Origin: Polyangia bacterium
GTDB taxonomy: Bacteria; Myxococcota_A; Polyangia; Nannocystales; Nannocystaceae
Direction of reading: 5' to 3'
DNA length: 64,000 bases
Assembly: GCA_030429545.1 (NCBI GenBank)
Contig: JAUIFF010000020.1
Coordinates: forward strand, 107,663-171,662
Shown here: positions 34,400-44,125 of the stretch, piece by piece
Position numbering within the stretch: the first letter of the stretch is position 1
Layout: each line of letters starts with the position of its first letter
The notes under the pieces: model-generated
Seen by the model: the letters and a program-made list of their open reading frames with translations, nothing else
Told to the model about the DNA's origin: nothing
The model's database searches: none
Made by a program: the position numbers and the translations under genes

Positions 34400-35602
34400 A
34401 TGCGTGGGCAGCGTTTGCTCGGATTACTCGGCTTTATCGTGTTCGGTCTCCTCGCGGTGGCCGACGGTATCTACCTGACGATGGTCCACTTGGACTTGAG
34501 CTTTGGCGGCGGGGGCCTTGGCAAAATTTGTCACGCCCTGTCGGCGACCGGCTGCTCGGTCACCGGTGGCCGGTTTGGCGAACTATTTGGCATTCCGGTT
34601 TCGCTGTTGGGCGGTGCCGCGGCGTTTGCCCTGGTGGTGCTGGCGTTTGTCGCCCTGTTTCGATTTCGCCGCGAGCACGACGGGATCCGAGATGTGCTGT
34701 ACGGGGCGTCGTTGTTCGCGGTCTTGGTCTCGCTGCTGATGGCCACGTTCTCGCTGATCGAGCAGGCATTTTGCCCGTTTTGTGTCGGCTGGTATGGGCT
34801 CAACGTCGGCATGCTGTGGACCGCACGTAAGGCTGCACAACGCCCGTTGAAAGAGGTGGTTGGGGCCGCGGCCGGACAGGTCTTACGGGCGCCGGGACTG
34901 GCCGGATTGGTGCTGTGGGGGGCGACGACTGCAGGGACCTACGCGGTCTATGCCGATCGCCACGCGACCATGCTCGAAGAAGAGCTTGCCTATGCAAACG
35001 ACTACGTGTCACGACTGTTGCGCAAGCCGCCGGTCGACCTCGCCGACATCGGCCTCGACAGTCCGGAGTTCGCCCGCGAGCGCGTGGGCCCCGAGGGCAA
35101 GGCCATTGCGATTGTCGAGTTCAGCGATTTTCAGTGCCCCTACTGTTCGCGGGCATTCAACCGGTTAGAGGCCTACAAGCAACACACGCCACAGCCGATT
35201 GAGTTTGTATTTGTCAACTACCCGCTCGACTCCAAGTGCAACCCCATGATCAAAGACGAGCTCCACCCCGACGCCTGCTTGGCCGCCTATGCCGGTGAGT
35301 GTGCCAGGCGCGAGGGCGTGTTTTGGGAGTATGCACGTACACTCTTTCACAACCAACGCGAGCTTGGGCGCGAGAGCTTGATCGGCTACGCGACCGACCT
35401 CGGGATCGACGGCCAGGCATTCGACAGCTGTCTCGACGACCCTGCGGTGGCTTCGCGGGTGTTCAACGACATTCGCCTGGGCAACCGGCTCGGGGTCACG
35501 GGCACGCCTTCGCTGTTGATCGGGGGCTATCGCGTGAAGGGGGTCCCCCGGCGGCCGACACTCGACCGGATTCTCAATACCGTGGCGGAGCGGTCCAAGT
35601 AA
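34400..35602 (+). CDS. VKOR-DsbA fusion protein
   Basis: This 400-residue protein joins a vitamin K epoxide reductase-like membrane domain to a DsbA-type thioredoxin domain. The membrane part has the loop Cys pair (Cys44 and Cys52, ICHALSATGCSV) and the active-site CPFC (125-128). The exported part has CPYC (246-249), the alpha-helical insert, and the cis-Pro in TGTPSLLIGG. Such fusions oxidise periplasmic proteins and recycle electrons through quinone, replacing DsbA plus DsbB. The start is ATG 34400; upstream in-frame ATGs add no signal. The many Cys-rich exported proteins in this window are natural clients. Confidence 0.92.
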   Translation: MRGQRLLGLLGFIVFGLLAVADGIYLTMVHLDLSFGGGGLGKICHALSATGCSVTGGRFGELFGIPVSLLGGAAAFALVVLAFVALFRFRREHDGIRDVLYGASLFAVLVSLLMATFSLIEQAFCPFCVGWYGLNVGMLWTARKAAQRPLKEVVGAAAGQVLRAPGLAGLVLWGATTAGTYAVYADRHATMLEEELAYANDYVSRLLRKPPVDLADIGLDSPEFARERVGPEGKAIAIVEFSDFQCPYCSRAFNRLEAYKQHTPQPIEFVFVNYPLDSKCNPMIKDELHPDACLAAYAGECARREGVFWEYARTLFHNQRELGRESLIGYATDLGIDGQAFDSCLDDPAVASRVFNDIRLGNRLGVTGTPSLLIGGYRVKGVPRRPTLDRILNTVAERSK

Positions 35603-35626
35603 GCCCGCACCGGAGTTTGCCAAACA

Positions 35627-35654
35627 AAAAGCCCATGCATGTGCATGGGCTTTT
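35627..35654. terminator. Bidirectional terminator
   Basis: AAAAGCCCATGCA and TGCATGGGCTTTT form a perfect 13-base stem with a 2-base centre between convergent genes. Its tip is also an instance of the TGYANNTRCA motif. Confidence 0.92.
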
Positions 35655-35673
35655 GAATTCGTTGTGACAGCAG

Positions 35674-36387
35674 CTATTGCTTGGTCTCGACGTAGCCACT
35701 CGGAACTTTGTAGGCAAATGCCTCGTCGCCTAGGCCGACGTTGAGCTTGATATCCGTGAGGACGAAGTGGTTGATGCTGTTGTCTTGGTTGCGGATAACG
35801 AAGGAGTCGACGCGTCCGCTCGATTTATCGACGATCAGCAACAGGGTTTTGAAGTGCGGGTTTTTCTTTTTGGGCTTGAGCTCGATGGCTTGGTGGCCGG
35901 GGATGCCAAAGCGCTTGTGTAGCTTTTGGCTGGCGTTGCGAACCCAAAAATCCTGGATGAGTTTTTGCCCGCCAAACAGGAACTTCATGGCGCCGGACAG
36001 GCTCGAGTTGTTGCTGACGTTTTGGCTGACGACCTGGCGAGTGTCGTGTTCGACGACCCACAGGGTTTCGTCGGTGACATAAAAGTCGGGGTCGGCTTTG
36101 CCCTCGTAGTCCCACACCATGCGGCCGGGCTTTTTGAGCGAGAGCTGACCTTTGGTGACGGTTTTGGTGCCGTAGACCTGATGGCGATAGGTCTGTTTGA
36201 AGGCGGCCTGCATATCCGTTGTACCATCATAGAATGCTTGTACCCGGGCGAGCAGTGCCGAGGCTTTGAGCTTTTTTGCCGGGGCTTCGGTGGCAGCCGG
36301 TTTGGCGGCAGCTTCGGTGAGCGCCGAAGCATCGGCAGCGGTGCAGAGGAGGCCAAAGGAGAAAAGGCAGGTGTTGAGCAGTTCCAT
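35674..36387 (-). CDS. lolA: Outer-membrane lipoprotein carrier protein LolA
   Basis: LolA carries lipoproteins across the periplasm from LolCDE to the outer membrane. The 237-residue form starts at ATG 36387, followed by a short signal peptide ending near ADASA; the frame is open much further upstream, but that part is not protein-like. Family features: FKQTYRHQVYG, the strand pattern GQLSLKKPGRMVWDYEG, FYVTDETLWVVEHDTRQV, and LKLIQDFWV-like core. With so many lipoproteins in the genome this is a key transport factor. Confidence 0.88.
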   Translation of the reverse strand: MELLNTCLFSFGLLCTAADASALTEAAAKPAATEAPAKKLKASALLARVQAFYDGTTDMQAAFKQTYRHQVYGTKTVTKGQLSLKKPGRMVWDYEGKADPDFYVTDETLWVVEHDTRQVVSQNVSNNSSLSGAMKFLFGGQKLIQDFWVRNASQKLHKRFGIPGHQAIELKPKKKNPHFKTLLLIVDKSSGRVDSFVIRNQDNSINHFVLTDIKLNVGLGDEAFAYKVPSGYVETKQ

Positions 36388-36647
36388 TGTTCTCGGTTCC
36401 CAAAGACGCGTGACCGGTCGAGACGATTCACGTGTCGGTTTGCGTGGGTGTGCGAGTACCCAGGTCGGTTTTGCCGCGGGAATTCCTAAGCATTGGCCGA
36501 TTGGCGGCGATAGATTGCATTTGCGCGGTTGCGATGGTCGTTTACCGCGAAAACCGACCCGGTGGCCAGCAGCTTCCAGAGACCCTAAAAAACTATTTGA
36601 TTTTAGGAGCTTGGGAGTGCGTAAGTCGCGGGTAAACAGGTGTGCCG

Positions 36648-36884
36648 CTAGTCGCTCCCGGGCCCGAGGGCCTTTGGCTGGCTCGAGGCTTTCTTGCCGA
36701 GGTAGTAAAGCGCACCCCCGACGAGGGCCAGTGGCCACAGGCTAAAGATCATGGAGGTGGCGACGCCCGAGCCGATCCCGGTACCGGCGGCCGCAACTGC
36801 CGAAGCTCCCGACGAAACGTCGCGTTTGCGAGCGTAGAGATAGGTGGCGCCTGCAACGGTGAGGCCTACGATTGTTCCGATCAA
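36648..36884 (-). CDS. Small two-helix membrane protein
   Basis: This 78-residue protein has two hydrophobic segments (IGTIVGLTVAGATYLYA and MIFSLWPLALVGGALYYLG) and a polar tail. The start is a TTG at 36884 with AGGAG at the right distance. The function is unknown. Confidence 0.6.
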   Translation of the reverse strand: MIGTIVGLTVAGATYLYARKRDVSSGASAVAAAGTGIGSGVATSMIFSLWPLALVGGALYYLGKKASSQPKALGPGSD

Positions 36885-37166
36885 GGTGAACTCCTGGTGT
36901 TGTCGATGTGGACACCCGATGAGCCTCGAGTGTTTCCCGTGCCGGACGAGACGGTTGGCGTCGCTTCGAAGGGCCTTGCTAGGCAGGGTACTCCTCTTGG
37001 CAGCCTAAGCAAGCGATATCAGTCTACCACTGTCGATAGTGCTCCTAGCGGGTTGAAGCGAGATCTCCGAGGGGCTGTTTGGTGCGCATCTGAGCCCGCT
37101 ACAGGCGAGGTTGGTCGGGGTATCGTTGGGGTATGTAGCCCACGCTTTGGGCTGGATTGATGCCCG

Positions 37167-39917
37167 ATGAATCCCGCTGTATCAGCCGCAGAACTCGAAC
37201 CCGGTCGGGCTGTCCGTCTGACGCGCGACGAGGGGTTTGAGATCGAGATCCGCCGGGACATCTACGAGGGGTTTCGCCGGGCTGTGTACCTCGCGATCAT
37301 CCTGATTCCGATGTTCGGCATTCTCGATGCGATCAGTGTCGAGGCTGAGCTGCGTCGTTCATTTTGGATCATTCGCGGCGCGATGGCCGTCATCTTATTG
37401 TTGCTGTTACAAATAATTCGCGAGCCGAACCGACGCGAACGCTGGCTGTTCCCCGTGACGGTGTTGTCGTGTTACATCACCGGGGCTTCGATCGCCCTGA
37501 TGGCGGCCCTGTTTGACGGCCACCAAAGTTACTACTACGCTGGTATGAACCTGGTGTTGCTCGGCATGAGCATGTTGGTCCCGTTTGGCCCCAAGCTGAT
37601 GCTGGCCTCTTCGCTCGGGATCTACAGCACCTACGTGCTGCTGTGCCTGTGGCTCGATACGCGTCCGCTGAGTGAATGGCAGTGGCACCTGTTTTTGAAC
37701 AACCTATTTTTTTGCCTGAGTACCGGGGCGATCGTCACGCTCGGGGCGTACTTTAGCCACTACCTGCGGCGCAAAGCATTTGATGCCCGCTTTGAACAAA
37801 ACCGGGCCAACGAGGAACTGATGTTGGTCAACGGGCGGTTGCAGCGAAGCTACGCCGAAATCTCGGACAAAAAACAGGAACTGGAGGAGGCTTATCGGTT
37901 TAAGTCGACGTTCCTCGACAACATGTCCCATGAGTTGCGCACACCACTGACTTGCATTCTGACGCCACTTGAGGGCCTGTTGGCGGGCAATGTCCAGGGC
38001 GAGTTGCGCCAGATTTTGGAGGACATGGACCACGCCTCGCGCCAGCTCTACGACATGATCAACGACCTGCTCGACTACTCGCGCTACGGCGAACGCGAGG
38101 CCCCGTTGCGGCGGGTGTTGGTCGATGTTAATTCGCTGATCAACAACAATGTACGTACATGGAAGTCGACCGCCCGGCAGCGGCGGATCGAGTTGGTTTG
38201 GGACCCGCCGATCGCCCCAATGATGACCTTTGGCGACCCCCGGGAGTTGGCCAAGGTCGTCCGCAATCTCGTCTCCAACGCGATTAAGTTTACCGAGCCG
38301 GGTGGCTCGGTTACGGTCTCCCTCGACCTCGTCGACGACCGTTTGCAGCTGGTGGTGCGCGACACCGGGATCGGCATGTCGCAGGAGACCCAGCGCCAGA
38401 TCTTTAAGGCGTTTTACCAGGCCGATGCCTCGATGACACGGGCGTTTGCAGGAACTGGGATTGGCCTCGCTTTGGTCAAGGCGATTGTTGAGCGTCACGA
38501 GGGGCGGATTGGGGTGCAGAGCCAGATCGGTGTGGGCACAACCATGACGGTCACCCTGCCTGTCGATCGGGTTTCGACCGCGCGGGCACGGACGGCTTCG
38601 GGGGCCCTTCCGGCGGCGACGACAGGCAAGCTTTCGGGGCTGGGCGCGGTCGGTCCGATTATCTTGCAGGGGCAGGACATCGCCATCGAAGTCGGCAACA
38701 CTGGGCAGACCGAGCTCGAGCGGTTTGAGCAGGCTCTGTGGACGCCGAGCACGGTGGTTGAGGTCCCCGACGAGGTCGATACCCTCGGGGAGCATGTCGC
38801 CAAAAGCAAGGCCAAGCGGGCTCGAATTGCTCTTGTCGATGACAATCCCGGCATTTTGCGGATGCTCGAGCGTCTGCTCAAGGACCATGACCTTGTATCT
38901 GCAACTGATGGTGAGGAAGGCCTGCGGCTGATCGAAGAGCACCGTCCCGACCTCGTGATTTCGGACGTCATGATGCCGCGGGTCGATGGGTTTGAGATGG
39001 TCGCCCGCATGCGGCAACATCCCGAGCTTGAGCGGATCCCAGTGCTGATGCTGACGGCCCGAGCCGAGGGCCAGGACCGGATTCGTGGGTTGACTGGGGG
39101 GGCCAGCGATTATTTGGTCAAACCGTTTGCCCCGGCCGAGCTCATGGCGCGGGTGCAAAATCTCCTGCGTTCACACCACTTTGCGACCTACCTAACGCGT
39201 CTCAACGAAGAGCTCGAGACCAAATCGGTGGGCCTGGAATCGCGGATTCACGGGTTTTTTATCGACACGGTGCGCACCCTGGTGGCCGCCATCGATGCCA
39301 AGGACTACTACACCGGGGGGCACTCCGAGCGCGTCAGTTTTTTTGCCGTCAAGATCGGCGAGAAGCTTGCCTTGCCCCGGCCCATGCTTCGCACCGTCGA
39401 ACTCGGGGCGTTGCTGCACGACGTTGGCAAAATTGGCATTCCTGACAAGGTGCTCAATAAGCCAGGTCGTTTGACTGACGAGGAGATCGAGATCATTCGC
39501 AAGCACACGGTTTTGGGTGGCAAGATTTTGGAGAAGTCGCCCGAGCTGTTTGAGCTGCGCCGGTTTGCCCTGTCACACCACGAGCGTTGGGACGGGCGCG
39601 GGTATCCCGAGGGGTTGCACGGGCCGGATATTCCGCAAAGCGTGCGGGTTGTCAGTGTCGCCGACTGCTGGGATGCGATGGTCTCTGACCGCGTCTACCG
39701 ACCGGGTATGGAGCCCGAGGTGGCCGCCTCAAAAATCGCCAAACTCGGTGGCACACAGTTCGACCCCGAGGTTGTCGAGGCGTTGATGGGCGTGTGGGGA
39801 GAGATGGAGTTGCCCGCCGATCTGCGTCCGCTCAAGCCGCTCAACAAGCCCATGGAAAATCGCCAGGGTCCGCGGGTGAGTGAGTGCGGCGAGGTCTACC
39901 ACGTGCATGACGACTGA
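37167..39917 (+). CDS. Membrane histidine kinase with receiver and HD-GYP domains
   Basis: This 916-residue protein combines a sensor and two output modules. Residues about 38-215 form a membrane region of about six helices with no periplasmic sensor of note. A dimerisation domain with His255 (FLDNMSHELRTPL) and a HATPase domain (NLVSNAIKF, DTGIGM, GTGIGLALVKAIV) follow. A receiver domain has phosphoacceptor Asp600 (LVISDVMMPRVDG). The C-terminal HD-GYP domain has the metal pair His751-Asp752 (HDVGKIGIPD) and HHERWDGRGYPEGL; these domains hydrolyse cyclic di-GMP. Phosphorylation inside one chain may therefore control c-di-GMP breakdown. Confidence 0.95.
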   Translation: MNPAVSAAELEPGRAVRLTRDEGFEIEIRRDIYEGFRRAVYLAIILIPMFGILDAISVEAELRRSFWIIRGAMAVILLLLLQIIREPNRRERWLFPVTVLSCYITGASIALMAALFDGHQSYYYAGMNLVLLGMSMLVPFGPKLMLASSLGIYSTYVLLCLWLDTRPLSEWQWHLFLNNLFFCLSTGAIVTLGAYFSHYLRRKAFDARFEQNRANEELMLVNGRLQRSYAEISDKKQELEEAYRFKSTFLDNMSHELRTPLTCILTPLEGLLAGNVQGELRQILEDMDHASRQLYDMINDLLDYSRYGEREAPLRRVLVDVNSLINNNVRTWKSTARQRRIELVWDPPIAPMMTFGDPRELAKVVRNLVSNAIKFTEPGGSVTVSLDLVDDRLQLVVRDTGIGMSQETQRQIFKAFYQADASMTRAFAGTGIGLALVKAIVERHEGRIGVQSQIGVGTTMTVTLPVDRVSTARARTASGALPAATTGKLSGLGAVGPIILQGQDIAIEVGNTGQTELERFEQALWTPSTVVEVPDEVDTLGEHVAKSKAKRARIALVDDNPGILRMLERLLKDHDLVSATDGEEGLRLIEEHRPDLVISDVMMPRVDGFEMVARMRQHPELERIPVLMLTARAEGQDRIRGLTGGASDYLVKPFAPAELMARVQNLLRSHHFATYLTRLNEELETKSVGLESRIHGFFIDTVRTLVAAIDAKDYYTGGHSERVSFFAVKIGEKLALPRPMLRTVELGALLHDVGKIGIPDKVLNKPGRLTDEEIEIIRKHTVLGGKILEKSPELFELRRFALSHHERWDGRGYPEGLHGPDIPQSVRVVSVADCWDAMVSDRVYRPGMEPEVAASKIAKLGGTQFDPEVVEALMGVWGEMELPADLRPLKPLNKPMENRQGPRVSECGEVYHVHDD

Positions 39918-39997
39918 GCGCAAAAGTTGTTCATACACAGGGTTTTTGAGCGCTGAAAAACCGCCGCGCTGGCCCCGAGGGTGGTAAGCTGCGGTCC

Positions 39998-40717
39998 ATG
40001 AGCTCACAGCCCCTTCGCTACGAATTACGCGATCACACAGCAGTTGTCACCATGGATGACGGGAAGGCAAACGCCCTGAGCTACGCCATGCTCGATGCCC
40101 TGTCCGAGGCGATTTCGCGGGCCGAGGGCGAGGCCAAGGCTCTGGTGTTGGCCGGCCGTCCGGGCAAGTTTTGCGCCGGCTTTGACCTCAAGGTGATGAT
40201 GTCTGGGCCCGATGGTGCCAAGGGCCTGCTGCAGCGCGGCGGAGAAGTGCTGATGCAACTATATGGCAGCAAGTTGCCGACCGTCGCCGCCTGTACTGGT
40301 CATGCACTCGCCGGCGGGGCGCTGGTATTGTTGTGTTGCGACACCCGCATCGGGTCCGAGGGCAGCTTCAAACTCGGGCTCAACGAAGTACAGATCGGGC
40401 TCCCGGTGCCGGTCTTGGCCTACGAGCTCGCCCGCGACCGCCTGAGCAAGCAGGGTTTTTACACGGCAACCTTGCAGGCGACGATCTACGACCCGAAGAG
40501 CGCTGCCGGGGTCGGGTTTTTAGATCGGACGGCGCCGGGTGAGGAGGTGTTGGCGGCCGCACTCGCCGAGGCCAAGCGACTTGCGGGGCTGTCGGCCGGG
40601 GCCTACGCGTTTACCAAGTCGTGTCTGCGCCAGCCGATCATCGACCGGGTGCATGCGCACAGCGAAGCCAACCTGGTAGCGATCACAAAGGTGATGGCGG
40701 CGGCGATGGCTGGGTGA
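39998..40717 (+). CDS. Enoyl-CoA hydratase/isomerase family protein
   Basis: This 239-residue crotonase-fold protein has the CoA/oxyanion loops (AGRPGKFCAGFDLKVM and GHALAGGALVLLCCD). It is slightly shorter than typical hydratases (about 260), and the usual catalytic Glu pair is not evident: positions are taken by GLNEVQIGLPVP. Members of this type are often annotated as enoyl-CoA hydratase/isomerase without known substrate. Confidence 0.88.
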   Translation: MSSQPLRYELRDHTAVVTMDDGKANALSYAMLDALSEAISRAEGEAKALVLAGRPGKFCAGFDLKVMMSGPDGAKGLLQRGGEVLMQLYGSKLPTVAACTGHALAGGALVLLCCDTRIGSEGSFKLGLNEVQIGLPVPVLAYELARDRLSKQGFYTATLQATIYDPKSAAGVGFLDRTAPGEEVLAAALAEAKRLAGLSAGAYAFTKSCLRQPIIDRVHAHSEANLVAITKVMAAAMAG

Positions 40718-40758
40718 TGGGCCGTCGGTGGCTGTAGCCTAAACAACATGCAGATACA

Positions 40759-40786
40759 AAAATGGCTCCCGTTGGGAGCCGTTTTT
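40759..40786. terminator. Bidirectional terminator
   Basis: GGCTCCC and GGGAGCC form a stem with GTT loop, flanked by AAAAAT on the left and GTTTTT on the right, between convergent genes. Confidence 0.92.
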
Positions 40787-40804
40787 GCGAGCGTTGTCTG
40801 CTGA

Positions 40805-41776
40805 CTAGAGATTTTCTTGGGCAAACATGATCGCCTGAATGATCGTGTATTGCGTCGCGCTGGGGATCTTGCTGTCGGAGGGTAGCGGTTGGATGCCCTC
40901 GCTGTGCCAGCGAATGATGCCGTTTTCGTCGAGCAAGATGATCGCCGGGGCGGCGCGCAGGTACTGGATGTACGGGGTCGAACCTTCGAGACCGATCTCG
41001 CGGGCGGCGTTGTGCTCGGTGGCGTTGGGGAACCGGTACATCGGGATCGCCGGTTGCTTGGGATCGCCGGCCTTGGCCTGGAACTCGCGCATCTGGCCGT
41101 CGTTCATGGCGGCCTGCCGGTTGTTGCCCGGGAAGGTGATCTGTGTGAACAAAATGTCGACACCGGCCGCTTGGAGATCTGCTTGGGCGACCTGGAGGAC
41201 CTTCAGGAAGTCGGCGGCAGCGGCCTGCTCCTCGCGGGTTCCGTGGTCCCAGAACACGATGAACCGCTTTTTGCCGAGCAGCTGGCGGCCGTCGAGGATG
41301 CCACCTTCCGAGCTGACGAGCATGGCCGACGGGCTGGCGTGGCCAAAGAGCGTTTTGCGGGCCCAATCGGGCGCCTTGTCGAGCTCAGCGGCCCCGACCG
41401 TCCAAAACGGCGGCGCCTCTTTGATCGGCTGAAGTTTGTCACTCGGGGTCGCAACCAGCTCGACATCGATGGTCGACTGGGTCGCTTTTTTGAAAACCTT
41501 GAGTTTGACAGGTTCGCCGGTGGCGATCTTGCTCAGCCGGACATCGGTGGCGGAGCTCACTTTTTCGCCGTTGACCTCGAGGATCAGATCGCCTTTTTTG
41601 ATTTGGTCGCACCCCTTGGTGCACTCCGAAAATCCGTTGTTGTAGGCGACGTACACACCACCCTGGGCGAGGTCGGCCGACGGAACCTCGGGGGGAACTT
41701 CGATCTCACAGGCGGTGCCGAAACTGGCGAGGGCCAGGGCGGATACGATGCAAGCTGCGGACAGGAACTTCTTCAT
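40805..41776 (-). CDS. PDZ and thioredoxin-like lipoprotein
   Basis: This 323-residue protein starts at ATG 41776 and has a lipoprotein signal ending SFGTAC. A PDZ-like domain (about 35-105, with IKKGDLILEVNGEKV) is followed by a thioredoxin-like region (about 150-320: KRFIVFWDHGTREEQ, IILLDENGIIRWHSEG). The Cys-X-X-Cys motif is missing: the WDHGTREE stretch takes its place, so it is not a redox enzyme of the usual kind. Possibly a periplasmic scaffold or peptide-binding protein. Confidence 0.75.
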   Translation of the reverse strand: MKKFLSAACIVSALALASFGTACEIEVPPEVPSADLAQGGVYVAYNNGFSECTKGCDQIKKGDLILEVNGEKVSSATDVRLSKIATGEPVKLKVFKKATQSTIDVELVATPSDKLQPIKEAPPFWTVGAAELDKAPDWARKTLFGHASPSAMLVSSEGGILDGRQLLGKKRFIVFWDHGTREEQAAAADFLKVLQVAQADLQAAGVDILFTQITFPGNNRQAAMNDGQMREFQAKAGDPKQPAIPMYRFPNATEHNAAREIGLEGSTPYIQYLRAAPAIILLDENGIIRWHSEGIQPLPSDSKIPSATQYTIIQAIMFAQENL

Positions 41777-42032
41777 GGACGGTCTCCGTGGGTGATTTGG
41801 ACCCGAGCGTGGGCGCAAACAGGCGCGGACCTACGCGGCGCGAACTTTAGGACGTGGGGGGCATGGGGGTCAAACGTTCGCGAACAATGGGGTCAGGCGG
41901 GCGCGTTGGGGGCACCAGTACCCCGACAACCAGGCTGCACACCCCGTTGGCCGCGAACTGCCGCGATCTCGCACAGCTCTCATCACATCCTGTCTGTTCA
42001 GGATTCGGCGCCTGTTGGTGTGATATGAGAGG

Positions 42033-44078
42033 ATGACCGGGGTCTGTTCCCCGGGCCCTTTGCCGATGACTCGCCAACCGCCGTTTTCTGGGTTCATCCC
42101 CACGTCGCTCAAGTTGCCGCGGCGAGATGGTGTGCTGGCCGACGCGAGCCTACAGTTGCCCGACCTCGCGGGGCGGACCATCGCTGGGCGTTACCGGGTT
42201 GTGGTTGCCCTCGGGCAAGGGGCTGTGTGCACGACCTACCGTGCCCGCGATCTCGAGTCCGATCGTGACGTCGCCCTCAAGGTGCTCGATAACCATCGTT
42301 TCCCGGCGGCCGACCGCGAACGTGCACATCGTCGGTTTATCCAAGACGCCCGGGCGGCGATCCGTTTGCAGCATCCGAATATTGCCGAGACCTACGCGGC
42401 TGGGATCGACGGTGGTTTGGCCCACGTCGCCAGTGAGTTGCTCGCCGGCGGACGGGACCTTGCCGCCCTGGTCGACGAGCATGGGCCACTGCCGTGGCCG
42501 CGGGCTCTGCCGATCCTCATGCAGATCTGCGACGCCCTCGAGGCGGCCCACTCAACCGGGACGATCCATGGCGCGTTGCACCCCTGCTACTGCTACGTCA
42601 CCGGTGACTCCGATTTTGTCCAAGTACGCGACTTTGGGCTCTCGCGCGTGCTCGACGAGCTACAGGCGGACAGCGAGGCCGACCGCATGCCCGTCAACCC
42701 CGAGTACACAGCCCCCGAGCTGATTCGCGGGGGCACGCCGAGCCAGCAGACTGACATCTACGCCTGTGGTGTGGTGATGTACAAACTGCTCACCGGTACG
42801 GTTCCGTTTAAAAGTCGCAAGCTCGCGCAGTTGTTGTCTATGCAATTGCTCGACACGCCGATTCCGCCACGTCGACTGCTGCCCGATGCCGGGATTCCAC
42901 GCGGGGCCGATGAGGTCGTGATGAGTGCGCTGTACAAGGAACCCGACGGTCGTTACCAGACTGTCCGCGAGTTGCGGGCCGCCCTCGCTGGGGCCGACAC
43001 CGGTTCGACGCAGACCAAAGAGATTGGCTCTGCCGGGCGCAAAAAGCCGTCGCGTGTTCCGGCGCGACGAACCGGTGTGGATTCGTTGGAGCGTCTCGCC
43101 CGGCTCGAAAGTGGCGAGAGTCAGGCCCGGGCAGTGGTTGTAGGTGCAAGTTCTTCGGGGGAGGGGTCGGCTCCCAAGCCCGTATTGCACCCCCCCCAAG
43201 CAGCCGCTGTTGCGCCCAAGGACACCGAGTCAGACGACTCGGGGAGCAGCATCGCAATGACGGTCTTGCTCGCAATCGTCGCGGTTGGCTTGGTCGCCTG
43301 GGTGTTGATGTCGTCGACCGACCAACAGCCGCAGGCAGGTGTGGCCAGCCGGCAGCCGGGCCCGGCCAAGGCTGCCAATCAGGTAGCGCCCCCACAATCT
43401 GTCACGGGACAGGCGGGACAGCCACAGCAGCCACAGCAGCCGGAGGTGGACGACACCACAGCCCCAATTGCGGCGACGACCACCGGGGCGCAGACCACCG
43501 GAGCTGATACGACAGCCGCGACGGCCGACGAAACCGGAGCAGGCACCGAGCAACCGACGGCGGGCGACACTGAAGATACCGCAGATGCCGCTGGAACCGA
43601 TGCAGATACAAGTTCTCAGGCGGTCGAGGACTCGGGCGGTGGAGCCCCGGCGACGACCAAGGTCAACAAGCAGCCAGACAAACCCTACGACCCCAACGAC
43701 GAGGTGCTCGAGGAGATGGGTGTCAACTCCGGGGGCGACGACGAATACGACCCCAACGATGAGAACCTCGAAGAACTCGCCGCTGAGCAGGAAGTTGCCG
43801 ATTGGGGCAAGCGTGTGGCCCAGCGCCTCAAGCCCTATCGCTCAGCCGCCCGCGAGTGTGGCAAGCAAAACGGGCTTGCCCGTGAGACCCTGATCAACGT
43901 TCGCCTCATGCTCGACGCCGCCGGTAAAATCGTGCGTATATTGCCCGGCAACAACACCGCCGACGACGCTGCATTTGCCTGCGTGAAGGACCTCATCAAG
44001 GACGTCCGTTTTGCCGAAAAGCGCAGTTCAGGCAACGTTAGCGGAGGTGTCTTCGAGTACAGCTTTAAAGTCTACTGA
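42033..44078 (+). CDS. Membrane-bound pseudokinase with C-terminal periplasmic domain
   Basis: This 681-residue protein has a Hanks-kinase fold at about 48-320. The Gly-rich loop (GQGAVCTTY), Lys83 (VALKVLD) and DFG (200-202) remain, but the catalytic loop reads HGALHPCYC at 179-187 where HRDLKPxN is expected: the catalytic Asp is Ala and the metal-binding Asn is Cys. The alphaC Glu is replaced in FIQDARAA. Activity is therefore unlikely. A single transmembrane helix (about 405-428) leads to a Gln/Pro/Thr/Ala linker and a final domain (about 590-681) resembling the C-terminal domain of myxobacterial AgmX/PglI proteins. It probably senses and scaffolds across the membrane. Confidence 0.85.
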   Translation: MTGVCSPGPLPMTRQPPFSGFIPTSLKLPRRDGVLADASLQLPDLAGRTIAGRYRVVVALGQGAVCTTYRARDLESDRDVALKVLDNHRFPAADRERAHRRFIQDARAAIRLQHPNIAETYAAGIDGGLAHVASELLAGGRDLAALVDEHGPLPWPRALPILMQICDALEAAHSTGTIHGALHPCYCYVTGDSDFVQVRDFGLSRVLDELQADSEADRMPVNPEYTAPELIRGGTPSQQTDIYACGVVMYKLLTGTVPFKSRKLAQLLSMQLLDTPIPPRRLLPDAGIPRGADEVVMSALYKEPDGRYQTVRELRAALAGADTGSTQTKEIGSAGRKKPSRVPARRTGVDSLERLARLESGESQARAVVVGASSSGEGSAPKPVLHPPQAAAVAPKDTESDDSGSSIAMTVLLAIVAVGLVAWVLMSSTDQQPQAGVASRQPGPAKAANQVAPPQSVTGQAGQPQQPQQPEVDDTTAPIAATTTGAQTTGADTTAATADETGAGTEQPTAGDTEDTADAAGTDADTSSQAVEDSGGGAPATTKVNKQPDKPYDPNDEVLEEMGVNSGGDDEYDPNDENLEELAAEQEVADWGKRVAQRLKPYRSAARECGKQNGLARETLINVRLMLDAAGKIVRILPGNNTADDAAFACVKDLIKDVRFAEKRSSGNVSGGVFEYSFKVY

Positions 44079-44125
44079 GGTGCCGCAATTGCGACCTCCC
44101 AGCGACGGATGTATGTTTGCCGCGC

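Noticed and set aside
36388..36738. Long N-terminal extension of lolA
   Set aside because: The extra 117 codons have no protein character, and a signal peptide begins exactly at the ATG at 36387.
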